Of a stretch of 14,123 nucleotides of DNA, positions 1 to 9,100 are shown piece after piece. How positions within the stretch are numbered: position 1 is the stretch's first letter; each line of letters opens with the position of its first letter. The stretch lies in contig CAKSCN010000056.1 of NCBI GenBank assembly GCA_934444485.1, forward strand, positions 1 through 14,123, given 5' to 3'. The stretch comes from an uncultured Eubacteriales bacterium (GTDB lineage: Bacteria; Bacillota; Clostridia; Oscillospirales; CAG-382). The notes under the pieces are model-generated. The model had not been told where the DNA came from and ran no database searches. It saw only the letters and a list, made by a program, of their open reading frames with translations. A program made the position numbers and the translations under genes.

Positions 1-253
1 ATCCCACAGCATGGAGGACATTGCGGAGTATTCGGATAAGATTCTTGTTCTTAACGAGGGAAAGCTTCTCATGCACGGCACACCGAGAGAGGTGTTTTCC
101 GAGGGAGAGAAGCTCAGACATGCCGGACTAAGTCTACCCGAGGTAACGGAGCTTATGATGAAGCTTTCCGAAAAGGGAATGGACGTAGAAACCTCCCTTT
201 ATACCGTTGACGACGCCTTTGACGAACTGATACAGAAGATAAAAAGGAAATAG
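1..253 (+). CDS. ecfA2: ECF transporter energy-coupling ATPase EcfA2, 3' end only
   Basis: This is the C-terminal end of an ABC ATPase, open from the window edge (83 residues visible) to a TAG at 251-253. The visible part begins with the H-loop context SHSMEDIAEYSDKILVLNEG, which carries the switch histidine, followed by the typical G-K-L-L-M-H-G-T-P-R-E-V-F stretch of cobalt/ECF-type ATPases. The Walker A, signature and Walker B motifs lie upstream of the window. In this family the two ATPases EcfA1 and EcfA2 pair with EcfT to power vitamin or metal uptake through interchangeable S components at the cell membrane. The assignment as EcfA2 rather than EcfA1 rests on its position immediately before ecfT (2-bp gap) and on the usual ecfA1-ecfA2-ecfT-truA order; it is context-based inference. 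Confidence 0.88.
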   Translation, partial: SHSMEDIAEYSDKILVLNEGKLLMHGTPREVFSEGEKLRHAGLSLPEVTELMMKLSEKGMDVETSLYTVDDAFDELIQKIKRK

Positions 254-255
254 AT

Positions 256-1059
256 ATGCTTAAAGACCTGACTCTGGGACAGTATTTCCCGGGAAATTCC
301 CCAATACACAAGCTTGACCCGAGAGTGAAAATCGTGTCGGTTATGGTGTACATTGCCGCCGTGTTTTCCGCATCGGGCGCGTATTCGTATATTCTTATTG
401 CAGCAGCACCCGTTGCGTTCGTGTTGCTTTCGGGAATAAACGTAAACACGGTGCTTAAAAGCGTGAAGCCGCTTGCGTTCATCATCGTTTTCACTGCGGT
501 AATCAATCTTTTCTGGACGTCCGGCGAGACGCCTCTCTTCTCTTTCTGGAAGATAACGGTGTATGCAGAGGGCGTTGCGACCGCATTAAAAATGATTGTG
601 AGACTTTTGTCTCTCGTGATAGGAACTTTTGTGCTTCTTACGTACACAACGTCCCCCGTCGCTCTCACCGACGCCATAGAAAGTCTTATATCGCCCCTCA
701 AAAAGCTCGGTGTGCCGACGCATGAGTTTTCCATGATGATGTCTATCGCTCTTCGGTTTATCCCTACGCTTATTGAGGAAACCGACAAGATAATATCCGC
801 ACAGAAGTCGAGAGGCGCAAACTTTGAAGAGGGGAGTCTTATTGACCGCTCAAAAGCTCTTGTTCCGGTGCTGATACCGCTTTTCGTTTCGGCGTTCAGA
901 CGTGCGGATGAGCTTGCCTGCGCTATGGAGTGCAGACTTTACCACGGCGGAGAGGGACGTACAAAGCTCAAGGTTTTCAGGACGAAGCCCTCAGATATTG
1001 CGGCGCTTATGCTGTTTGCGCTTCTTCTTGCCGCAGTAATCATTCTCAACCGAATCTAA
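256..1059 (+). CDS. ecfT: ECF transporter transmembrane (scaffold) protein EcfT
   Basis: A 267-residue membrane protein of the usual EcfT length. It opens with the family pattern GQYFPGNSPIHKLDPRVKI, followed by several hydrophobic segments (about 26-60, 70-86, 107-130) and a last one at about 247-265. The two cytoplasmic coupling-helix signatures that dock onto EcfA1 and EcfA2 are visible as AQKSRGANF (182-190) and AMECRLYHGG (223-232). In many relatives the cores are Ala-Arg-Gly; here they are Ser-Arg-Gly and Cys-Arg-Leu, so both arginines are kept. EcfT links the two ATPases to a substrate-binding S component. No S component is encoded in the window, so the substrate is unknown. The gene starts 2 bp after the ecfA2 stop, which implies translational coupling. 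Confidence 0.92.
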   Translation: MLKDLTLGQYFPGNSPIHKLDPRVKIVSVMVYIAAVFSASGAYSYILIAAAPVAFVLLSGINVNTVLKSVKPLAFIIVFTAVINLFWTSGETPLFSFWKITVYAEGVATALKMIVRLLSLVIGTFVLLTYTTSPVALTDAIESLISPLKKLGVPTHEFSMMMSIALRFIPTLIEETDKIISAQKSRGANFEEGSLIDRSKALVPVLIPLFVSAFRRADELACAMECRLYHGGEGRTKLKVFRTKPSDIAALMLFALLLAAVIILNRI

Positions 1060-1078
1060 CTTTCACAACGGAGACGCT

Positions 1079-1825
1079 ATGGGAAAAATCGCTTTGACAA
1101 TTATGTACGACGGCACTTTTTTTCACGGCTGGCAGGTTCAGAAGAATGCGGTGACGGTGCAGGAAACAATGCAGGACGCATTTTCGGAAATTCTCGGCTT
1201 CCGTCCCGATGTTTCCGGGTGCAGCAGAACCGATTCCGGTGTCCATGCCAATATGTACGTCTGCCACGTTGACGCCGACGGCATGCGCATACCTTGCGAT
1301 AAGCTGCCGAAAGCCCTCAACGCTCACCTTCCGCCGTCGGTTGCCGTTTGCTCTGCGGAGCTTAAAGACGACAGCTTTCATGCAAGATATTCGTGCTGCG
1401 GCAAGGAGTACATCTACAAAATATGGAACGCCCCCTACAGAAATCCGTTTCTCGACGGAAAATGTATGTTCGTTCCGAGGACTCTCGACATTGAACGTGC
1501 AGCTTTCTGTGAGCGTGAGTTTGTCGGAAAGCACGACTTTTCCTCGTTCATGTCGCAGGGTGCAAAATCCACCGTTGCGGAAAACCCGGTGCGCACCGTA
1601 AAATATTTCAAGGTCAGCCGTGAAGGCAATCTTGTGACGGTGACGGTCGCCGCCGACGGCTTTCTTTACAACATGGTGCGCATAATGGTAGGAACCTACA
1701 TCGACTGTGCCGAGGGGCGGCTCTGCGAGGGCGACGTTGCGTCGATAATCGAAAAGAAGGACCGTTCTTTCGCCGGAGATACCGCACCGGCTTGCGGACT
1801 TTACCTCAATAAAGTGTTCTACTGA
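1079..1825 (+). CDS. truA: tRNA pseudouridine(38-40) synthase TruA
   Basis: A 248-residue protein of normal TruA length. TruA converts uridines 38-40 in the tRNA anticodon arm to pseudouridine. It starts with the typical KIALTIMYDGTFFHGWQVQ stretch and carries the catalytic signature GCSRTDSGVHA with nucleophile Asp52. The HDFSSFM segment and the C-terminal DGFLYNMVRIMVGT segment of the family are also present. GGAG lies 6-9 bases before the ATG. It follows ecfT by 19 bp, the common ecfA-ecfT-truA arrangement in Firmicutes. No anomaly was seen. Confidence 0.96.
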   Translation: MGKIALTIMYDGTFFHGWQVQKNAVTVQETMQDAFSEILGFRPDVSGCSRTDSGVHANMYVCHVDADGMRIPCDKLPKALNAHLPPSVAVCSAELKDDSFHARYSCCGKEYIYKIWNAPYRNPFLDGKCMFVPRTLDIERAAFCEREFVGKHDFSSFMSQGAKSTVAENPVRTVKYFKVSREGNLVTVTVAADGFLYNMVRIMVGTYIDCAEGRLCEGDVASIIEKKDRSFAGDTAPACGLYLNKVFY

Positions 1826-1869
1826 TTCCTAAATAACGGGAAGATTAAACGATTGGAGGATATTTCCGA

Positions 1870-3060
1870 ATGGGATATAAGATCTCCGATAAGGATTACT
1901 ACGCACTTGTTGCCTGGGTGTTCAAGATACTGCGTTTCGCCTGTCTTGCGCTGATAACGGCAATTGTGATTCTGAGCCTTACCGTGTACAAAAACGACGT
2001 AACCTCGGAAAATTTCAAATATATACTGCGAAACATCGATTTTGACGTATCCTCTGTCTCCATGAGCGACTCGATGCAGGTGTCGTTCAAAACTTCCGGA
2101 GGCGTTTCGGCGGCATACATCAGGGGAGATATCGCACTTTTGTCGAGGCAAGGGTATGAAACCTACGACTTCAACGGTATGCGTGTAATAAGCGATACGC
2201 ATTCGTTCTCGAACCCGGCACTCAAAACCTCCGAGAGATTTGCGCTTGCGTATGACGTTGCCGGAACGGAGCTTGACATATATAACGCTTTCTCCAACGT
2301 GTACGAGGATAAATTTCCTTACGGCGTTTTCAATGCTTGCATAAACAATGACGGTTCGTTTGCCGTTGTCACCGCAGAAAGCTCCTACAAATCGGGAGTC
2401 GTGGTGTACAATTCATCGTTCGCCGAGGTCTTCAGGTGGATGTCGGCAACGCAGAACGTCACCTGCGTCGATATGCCGGGAAACAAGAACGAAGTTCTGA
2501 CCGCAGGCGTTACCGTCGATAACGGCGAATTTGTCACCGAGATAAACCTTTTCGATACGTCAAAGGATAAACCCAAAGCAACCGTGAAGCTCAACGACGA
2601 GTTCCCCATGGCGGCGGAGTATACCGAAAACGGGTTCTTTCTCCTTTCCGACAGAGCGCTCAGCATTTTCGACTCGGACGGTAAGCTTTTGTCGAGAAAT
2701 TCCTTCGTCAAAGGCTCTGTGATGAAATACTTCAACTGCGGCCGCTTTACGGCAATAACCGTTTCCGAGGGAATATCGGACGCCGAAACTCTCCATGTAT
2801 TTTCCGAAAGCGGAAACGAGTCCTACAGCGAAACCTTTGAGGGCGGCGTACTCGATATGTCCGTCTTCGGAAGTACGGCATACATACTCGAGCCGGGAAA
2901 GCTTAATTTCAGAAATATAACCTACCGCTCGGGAGAAGCGGAGTTTAAAGAGAAAAACGTGCCGAGTATTTCCGTCGATACGCTTATATCGAGAGTTTTT
3001 GCATCGGGTACGGATGAGTACATACTCATGTCGCCGAACGGTGCCGGAAAATACAGATGA
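1870..3060 (+). CDS. DUF5711-type membrane-anchored protein, function unknown
   Basis: A 396-residue protein. One hydrophobic segment (about residues 16-41) follows a short N-terminal cytoplasmic stretch, so the bulk is predicted to lie outside the membrane. The large domain is built of repeated short beta-rich units (phrases such as ALLSRQGYETYDFNG, VVVYNSSFAEVFRW and LSIFDSDGKLLSRNSF), which suggests a beta-propeller-like fold. The layout resembles DUF5711 proteins of Clostridia; that is recognition from memory and not a search result. The start is set by GGAGGA 9 bases before the ATG at 1870. It sits 44 bp after truA and 24 bp before the CvpA-family gene. No catalytic residues were recognised and the role is unknown. 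Confidence 0.75.
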   Translation: MGYKISDKDYYALVAWVFKILRFACLALITAIVILSLTVYKNDVTSENFKYILRNIDFDVSSVSMSDSMQVSFKTSGGVSAAYIRGDIALLSRQGYETYDFNGMRVISDTHSFSNPALKTSERFALAYDVAGTELDIYNAFSNVYEDKFPYGVFNACINNDGSFAVVTAESSYKSGVVVYNSSFAEVFRWMSATQNVTCVDMPGNKNEVLTAGVTVDNGEFVTEINLFDTSKDKPKATVKLNDEFPMAAEYTENGFFLLSDRALSIFDSDGKLLSRNSFVKGSVMKYFNCGRFTAITVSEGISDAETLHVFSESGNESYSETFEGGVLDMSVFGSTAYILEPGKLNFRNITYRSGEAEFKEKNVPSISVDTLISRVFASGTDEYILMSPNGAGKYR

Positions 3061-3084
3061 TTTATCTTTGTTAGGAGTGATAGC

Positions 3085-3798
3085 ATGGCTTTGATACTTG
3101 ACGCCGTAACATTGGCAATTATTCTTCTGTGCCTGCTTGTCGGCTACAGAAACGGCTTTGTAAAAACAGCGTACAGACTGTTCAGAACGATAATTTCGTT
3201 TGTGACGGCTCTCGTGTTCGCAAAACCTTTTTCCGCATTTATTGCCTCTACCGATATTTTCAAGAGCTTTGTCGAGAACCTTTACGGCAGAGTCGATAAG
3301 ATTGTTCTCGATATCCCGGTAACAGGCGACGTACCGCTTGACGGCGCACTTTCCGAAAGCTCCGTGAGCTATCTTGCTGACCTCGGCGTCACGCTTTCCG
3401 ACCTCGGAGAGAAGATATCGTCGCTCATAAGTGCCGGTGAAGAGAATATCCGTGCCGGAATAAAGGAGTATGTCCTTGCGCCTGCGGCAGAATCACTCGC
3501 ATACGCCGCCGCATTTGTTCTGCTCTTTATTGCTGCGTCCGTTGCCCTCAGAATAATATGCGCAATACTCGAGGGTACGGTGAAGGTAGCGGGTCTCGGC
3601 GGCGTCAACAGCGTCTTCGGACTTCTTCTCGGTGCGTGCGGAGGAGTCATATACGCACTCATTTTCTGCTGCATACTTACCGCACTCATGCCTTACATTT
3701 CAACCACTGATATAGGAATTACTACCGAAACCGCACAGAACACATACCTTTTCAAGAGGCTGTCGGAGTTCGGAATGAGCCTTTTGTTCGGCGCATAA
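3085..3798 (+). CDS. CvpA-family integral membrane protein
   Basis: A 237-residue protein with four predicted membrane segments (about 2-20, 29-50, 137-160 and 173-200). The N-terminus has the CvpA-family pattern ILDAVTLAIILLCLLVGYRNGFVK in spirit (D6, then G19-Y-R-N-G). CvpA was named for its link to colicin V production in E. coli; in Firmicutes such proteins are mostly of unknown role. A soluble loop of about 85 residues separates the second and third segments. The ribosome binding site AGGAGTGA lies just before the ATG. The DUF5711-CvpA-Clp order suggests an envelope-related group, but that is inference. Confidence 0.85.
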   Translation: MALILDAVTLAIILLCLLVGYRNGFVKTAYRLFRTIISFVTALVFAKPFSAFIASTDIFKSFVENLYGRVDKIVLDIPVTGDVPLDGALSESSVSYLADLGVTLSDLGEKISSLISAGEENIRAGIKEYVLAPAAESLAYAAAFVLLFIAASVALRIICAILEGTVKVAGLGGVNSVFGLLLGACGGVIYALIFCCILTALMPYISTTDIGITTETAQNTYLFKRLSEFGMSLLFGA

Positions 3799-3828
3799 AA
3801 CAAATTTTTGAGAGGATAACGTAAATTC

Positions 3829-6132
3829 ATGAATACACAGCTTTGCTCAAGATGTAAAAAGAACGTTGCCGTTGTGTTTATACAGCGTCTCGACGGCAGC
3901 GGAAATTCAACCACCGAGGGGCTTTGCCTCAAGTGTGCGAGTGAACTCGGCATAAAACCGGTTGACGACTTTCTCCAGAAAATGGGGATCGACGGGGACG
4001 ACCTCAACAATGTTTCCGAAGAGATGATGTCTGCAATGGGCATTCAGCCGCCCGAGTCAGACGACGACGGTGACGAACCCGGAAACGAGGGACGTGCGCC
4101 TTCGTTCGATATCTCGGGATTTTTCAAGAACCTTCGCAACAAGAACGAGGAACAGGAAAATGACTCCGATGCCGAGCTTAAAAAGAAAGCGAAGAACGCC
4201 GCAAACGAGAAGAAGCGCAAAAACCTCGAAGCATTCTGCGTAAATCTCACGAAAAAGGCAGCAAACGGGGAAATTGATGAAGTAATAGGGCGTGAAACAG
4301 AGCTTGAAAGAATAATGCAGATACTTTGCAGACGCCAGAAGAACAATCCATGCCTTATAGGCGATCCCGGCGTCGGTAAAACGGCTGTCGCTGAGGCACT
4401 TGCTCTCCGTATTGCTTCGGGAAATGTTCCGCATAAGCTTAAGTCTAAAGAGGTCTACCTTGTCGATATGACGGCGATAGTTGCCGGCACTCAGTTCAGA
4501 GGTCAGTTCGAGAACCGCATGAAGGGACTTATCGAAGAGGTAAAGAAGCTCGGAAATATCATTCTCGTCATAGATGAGGTTCACAGTATAGTTGCCGCCG
4601 GCGACGCTGAGGGCGGTATGAACGCCGCTAATATCCTCAAGCCCGCTCTTTCGAGAGGCGAGATACAGGTTATCGGCGCAACCACTCTTGCGGAGTACAG
4701 AAAGTATATCGAAAAAGACGCCGCTCTCGAGCGTAGGTTCCAGCCGGTAATAATAAGAGAGCCGTCGATTTCGGACACGGTAAAGATACTGAAGGGCATA
4801 AAGAAGTACTACGAAAAGTTCCACGGAATAAAGATTCCCGACGAAACGATAGAGAAGACAGTAACCCTTTCGGAGCGCTACATCACCGACAGATACCTTC
4901 CAGATAAGGCAATAGACCTTCTTGACGAAGCGGCGTCGTTCGTCGCACTCAACGATTCCTGCATAGAAAAGCTTGCCGAAAAGCGTGACGAGCTTGAAAA
5001 GGTAAAAGCGGAGCACAGCGCCGCCGAAAACAATACCGACCTTCCCGACGAGGAACGCTTCAGAATTATGGCGGAGCTTAAGGCAAAACAGCTTGCTCTC
5101 GAAAGCGAATGCGCACAGCTCGAGGGTGAGTGCGATAAGGTCACTCTTTGTCCCGAACACCTTGCAAAGGTCATCGAGATTTGGACGGGAATACCTGCAA
5201 GCACGATAAACGAAAATGAGTTTATACGCATAGATAAGCTTGAAGAACGTCTCAAGACACGTATCATCGGTCAGGATAAGGCGGTCGCTGCAGTGGCAAA
5301 GGCGATAAAACGCTCCCGTGCCGGAATTGCGGCAAAGAAAAAGCCGGTGTCGTTTATATTCGCAGGTCCCACAGGCGTCGGAAAAACCGAGCTTGTAAAG
5401 ACTCTTGCCGCCGACCTCTTTGATTCTCCCGAGTCGCTTATAAGACTCGATATGTCCGAATTTATGGAGAAGCATTCCGTTTCGAGAATTATCGGCGCAC
5501 CTCCCGGATACGTCGGCTACGACGAGGCGGGTCAGCTCACCGAAAAAATACGCAGACGCCCGTATTCCGTCGTTCTATTTGACGAAATAGAGAAAGCACA
5601 TCCTGATGTTCTCAATATCCTTCTCCAGATTCTTGACGACGGACGCATCACCGACGCTCACGGCAAGGTCGTAAACTTTGAAAATACAATGCTTGTCCTC
5701 ACGACGAACGCCGGTTCAAGCACGGGAATGAACGCTGCAGGATTTTCCAAGACTGAAGAGGATATCTCGGAGGACAGAATAATGAATGCGCTCAATGCAT
5801 TTCTCCGTCCCGAGTTCATCAACAGAATAGATGAAATTATCTTCTTCCGAAGACTCACGAAGGAGGACTTCAAGTCTATTGCCGCCATAATGCTCGGAGA
5901 TCTCAGAAAGTCTCTTGCCGAAAAGAACATCGCATTTTCGTATTCCGACGACGCACTCGGCTTTATTGCGGATAAATCGTACAGCGTGAAATACGGTGCG
6001 AGAAACCTTCGCAGATTCATTCAGACCGAGGTTGAGGACAGAATAGCGGAGCTTGTTATAGCGTCGTATGACGAAAAAATCGACAGTCTTCGCCTTGAAC
6101 TCGAAAACGGCGGACTCTGCGTTCGTAAGTAA
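3829..6132 (+). CDS. clpE: ClpE-like AAA+ unfoldase with N-terminal zinc finger
   Basis: A 767-residue Clp/Hsp100 protein with two ATPase domains, predicted to unfold proteins for ClpP. The N-terminus is a four-cysteine zinc-finger pattern (C6-x2-C9 and C33-x2-C36) in place of the Clp-N repeat domain. This is the hallmark of ClpE and resembles the McsA zinc finger. A charged linker of about 80 residues follows, longer than in the 699-residue B. subtilis ClpE as I recall it. D1 has Walker A GDPGVGKT (178-185) and Walker B Asp249-Glu250. A short charged coiled coil lies at about 375-430. D2 has Walker A GPTGVGKT (513-520) and Walker B Asp585-Glu586. The ClpP-contact loop position reads Ala-Gly-Phe (637-639), where [L/I/V]-Gly-Phe is usual. 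No CtsR operator was found upstream, and the gene seems to be read with its neighbours. ClpC-like naming is an alternative. Confidence 0.88.
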   Translation: MNTQLCSRCKKNVAVVFIQRLDGSGNSTTEGLCLKCASELGIKPVDDFLQKMGIDGDDLNNVSEEMMSAMGIQPPESDDDGDEPGNEGRAPSFDISGFFKNLRNKNEEQENDSDAELKKKAKNAANEKKRKNLEAFCVNLTKKAANGEIDEVIGRETELERIMQILCRRQKNNPCLIGDPGVGKTAVAEALALRIASGNVPHKLKSKEVYLVDMTAIVAGTQFRGQFENRMKGLIEEVKKLGNIILVIDEVHSIVAAGDAEGGMNAANILKPALSRGEIQVIGATTLAEYRKYIEKDAALERRFQPVIIREPSISDTVKILKGIKKYYEKFHGIKIPDETIEKTVTLSERYITDRYLPDKAIDLLDEAASFVALNDSCIEKLAEKRDELEKVKAEHSAAENNTDLPDEERFRIMAELKAKQLALESECAQLEGECDKVTLCPEHLAKVIEIWTGIPASTINENEFIRIDKLEERLKTRIIGQDKAVAAVAKAIKRSRAGIAAKKKPVSFIFAGPTGVGKTELVKTLAADLFDSPESLIRLDMSEFMEKHSVSRIIGAPPGYVGYDEAGQLTEKIRRRPYSVVLFDEIEKAHPDVLNILLQILDDGRITDAHGKVVNFENTMLVLTTNAGSSTGMNAAGFSKTEEDISEDRIMNALNAFLRPEFINRIDEIIFFRRLTKEDFKSIAAIMLGDLRKSLAEKNIAFSYSDDALGFIADKSYSVKYGARNLRRFIQTEVEDRIAELVIASYDEKIDSLRLELENGGLCVRK

Positions 6133-6173
6133 TTCCCTCAAAAATCGTGATTGAAGAAAAGGAATGTTGGTAA

Positions 6174-9100
6174 ATGATTAACTGGTATTCTTTCACAAAC
6201 GCCGAGCTTGAGAAGCTTTTGCGTGTGCGTCTCTCAAAGGGATTGTCAAACGCTTCGGCTCTTGCGAGAGCAACCATGAGCGGAAAAGCCGCAGACGCCG
6301 CAAAGGATAGAATAGCGCCGCTAAAAAGACTCCTCGGCTGTTTCGGGGAAGTGCTTTCGTATATTCCGCTGACGCTTGCACTCTGCGTGTGCTTCCTCGG
6401 CATATTCTTCGGCGAAGACTCGGGCTGCGGAATTGCCTGCACGGTTATCGCTCTGTTTACGGTGATTGCGTCGCTTTTGAAGTTTTTTCTGCCGGTGATT
6501 ACGGATAAACTCACAGGTAGGGGCAATGTCGGCGAGGTAAAAGTAATAAGGCACGGCACACTCACAGTCGTTCCGCACGATATGCTCGTCCCCGGCGACG
6601 TCGTTGTTCTTTCGGACAGAGATATTGTCCCGTGCGATATAAGGCTTGTGAGCAGTGAGAACCTCTACGTCATGGAGTTTTTCTCGGATAACCTTCGCCG
6701 CAAGTACAGACCCGTTGCAAAGAATGCGGAGGTTATTACACGCACTGATGTAAAGCTTCCCGAACGTCTTTGGAAGAACTGCGTTTTCAAAAATTCGGTT
6801 ATTACCTCGGGACGGGGCATCGGCGTCGTAATAAATCCCGAGCTTACCCTCGACGAGGCGATGGTGATACTCCAAAGACCAATAATCGAGGGCAGGGAAT
6901 CCGAAATGCTGTCGAAAACCCCCTCGATGCTTCCGTTTTTGAGACGCTTTAACCTTTCCGGAATGTCGGCAAAGGAGAGCGAAGCCGAGATGCTTTTGAG
7001 GGATGGCAAGTTTCTTATCAATAACCGTGAAGGTCTTTCTGCGGTAATTTCGCTGTTTGAGATAACGGCGGCGGCAGTACTCTTTGCTGTGGGCGTGTTC
7101 AGCGGAGCCGGCGTGTACGAAACTTTCCTGTTTGCGTCGCTTATTATGGCGTTCCCGTTCGGTACGCTCTGCGATCTTGTGGGTGAGACCGCTTTCTGCG
7201 CCGGAGCATACGAAATGTCGAAGAACGGCGTCTCGGTCAAATCCCTGCAAAGCGCCGAAAAGCTTTGTGCGGCGGAGAGTGTTTTCTGCAAAAAGAAGTC
7301 GGTCTACCGTGTAAAATCGGTATCCGCAGAGCGTGTGCTTATAGGAAGAAGAAGTTTCGAGGCAAGCTCCTATTATAAGAATGAGCTTGCGGAAATTGTC
7401 GGCTGCGCTTGTTACGCCTCCGACGTAAAGAGCAGAAAGAACTCGGGAAAGATAACCTACAGCGGAGAGCCTGCGGACTTCGCAAACTTCGAGCTTGCAG
7501 TCAAGGCAGGTATATCGAGTGAAAGAGGTCTCGAAAAGTACCTCGTCGGAAAGAGCGAAAAGCGTTCGCCGGACGGAGTCCTTGAGGAGGTTACGCTGAA
7601 GAGAAACGGTGAACTTTCGATTATAAAGGGAAGTCTCAAAAGCATACTTCCGAAATGTACATACTTTGACTCCGGAAACGGCATAGTCCCCATAGATACC
7701 GAGGCTTGCGACTACCTCATGCAGGCGGTTCTGTCGGCTGAGGCGGATGACTCGCATATTGCAAGCGCCGTTGCGGTAAGACGCACCCCCGTCCCGTCAG
7801 GCTCAGACAAAAAGGAAAGTGCTGTAGGTTATACGCTTTTAGGCGTCATGATTTATAAGGTCAATTTCTGTGACGACAGCGCAGAACCGATTGCCGAATG
7901 CAGACGTCTCGGCATATCTCCGATACTCTTTACTCCCGATATTTCCGCCGGAATTGAAGAAAGTGCGAGAAGAATAGGCATTGCCTCATACGGTGAAAAG
8001 GCGATAGAGGGCTTTGAGCTTGCAGGGATGAGCGACGATGCGTTCTTTAACGATATCGATAAGTACAAAATTCTTGCCGGCTTGTCGGATACACAAAAAC
8101 GTGCGGTGATCGCCGCATACAGAAACCGCTCCGAGATAACGGCGGTTTGCACCGACAGTCTCCGTGATATCAAGTACGCCGTTGAGGGCGATGTCGTGAT
8201 AACCTCCGGAAACGCCGCACCCACTCTCAAAGCAATGGCGGACGTTCACTGCGCACGGGAGGGATTTTCGTCCGTGTTCTTCGCAATATCCGGGTGCAGA
8301 AAGATACTTAAATCAGCGTCTTATGCCGTGAAGTACTGTGCGGCGGCGCTTGTTTCGGCGATATCGGCATTGTCGTTGTGCTTTATCGGTGTGTGTGCCG
8401 GTACATTCATCAATCCCTACGGCAGTCTGGAGGCGGCACCCCCGATTTCTGCACCGCTTCTTTCGCTCCTGCTTTTTGCGGTAATACCTGCGTGTACGTT
8501 TGCGCTCACATTTGCGAAATTCTCGCCGAAACAGCTTCTCAGACATCTGCCGAAAGCCTTTATCGACAGCGCAGTCCCCGTGAAGTCGCTCAAAAATGCG
8601 GCATTCATTTCCGTTATAACGGCGTGCTATACGCTTCTTTCGATGCTGTGCGCTTTCGTTTTCGAGTCCGATTCGGCGGCGGCGGGGTTTGCCGTATTTA
8701 TCACTTTATCATTAAGCACGGTGCTTATCGCAATGAAGTCTGTGTTTGTCCGTGCGATAACGCCCGAAAGCAACGAGGAGTGTGTCGGTGTTCCTCCGGC
8801 ACTTGCGGCGGTGTTCTGTGCGGAGGCGGCGTTTATACTTTGGCTCTTCCTCGCATATTCGCCCGTATCGTTTGCCGCAGACTTCATGATTTTCAGAATA
8901 GGCTTTCTCACTCTTGTACTTTCGTGCGTCTGCGCACTTCTCATTCCGATTTTCAGCGAGATAAGAAACAGCCTTGTGGGCGTTGTGTCTATTGAAAAGG
9001 AGATCGAACGCATCGATGCGGAAAGCAAAACTGCCGGTGAGAAGAAAATTATCGCAAAGTCAAGACGTGTCACGGAAAGCGACGAGGTTAAAACAACCGA

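Noticed and set aside
3799..3828. CtsR or CIRCE operator before the ClpE-like gene
   Set aside because: The 30-bp gap shows no GGTCAAA direct repeat and no CIRCE inverted repeat.
4057..5475. Long antisense open frame (about 470 codons) opposite the ClpE-like gene
   Set aside because: It is a mirror of the biased codon use of the clear sense gene, has no ribosome binding site, and its protein resembles nothing known.
6321..7757. Long antisense open frame opposite the pseudo-pump gene
   Set aside because: The sense frame has a continuous P-type ATPase-like fold; the antisense product is low-quality and basic, as expected for a shadow.
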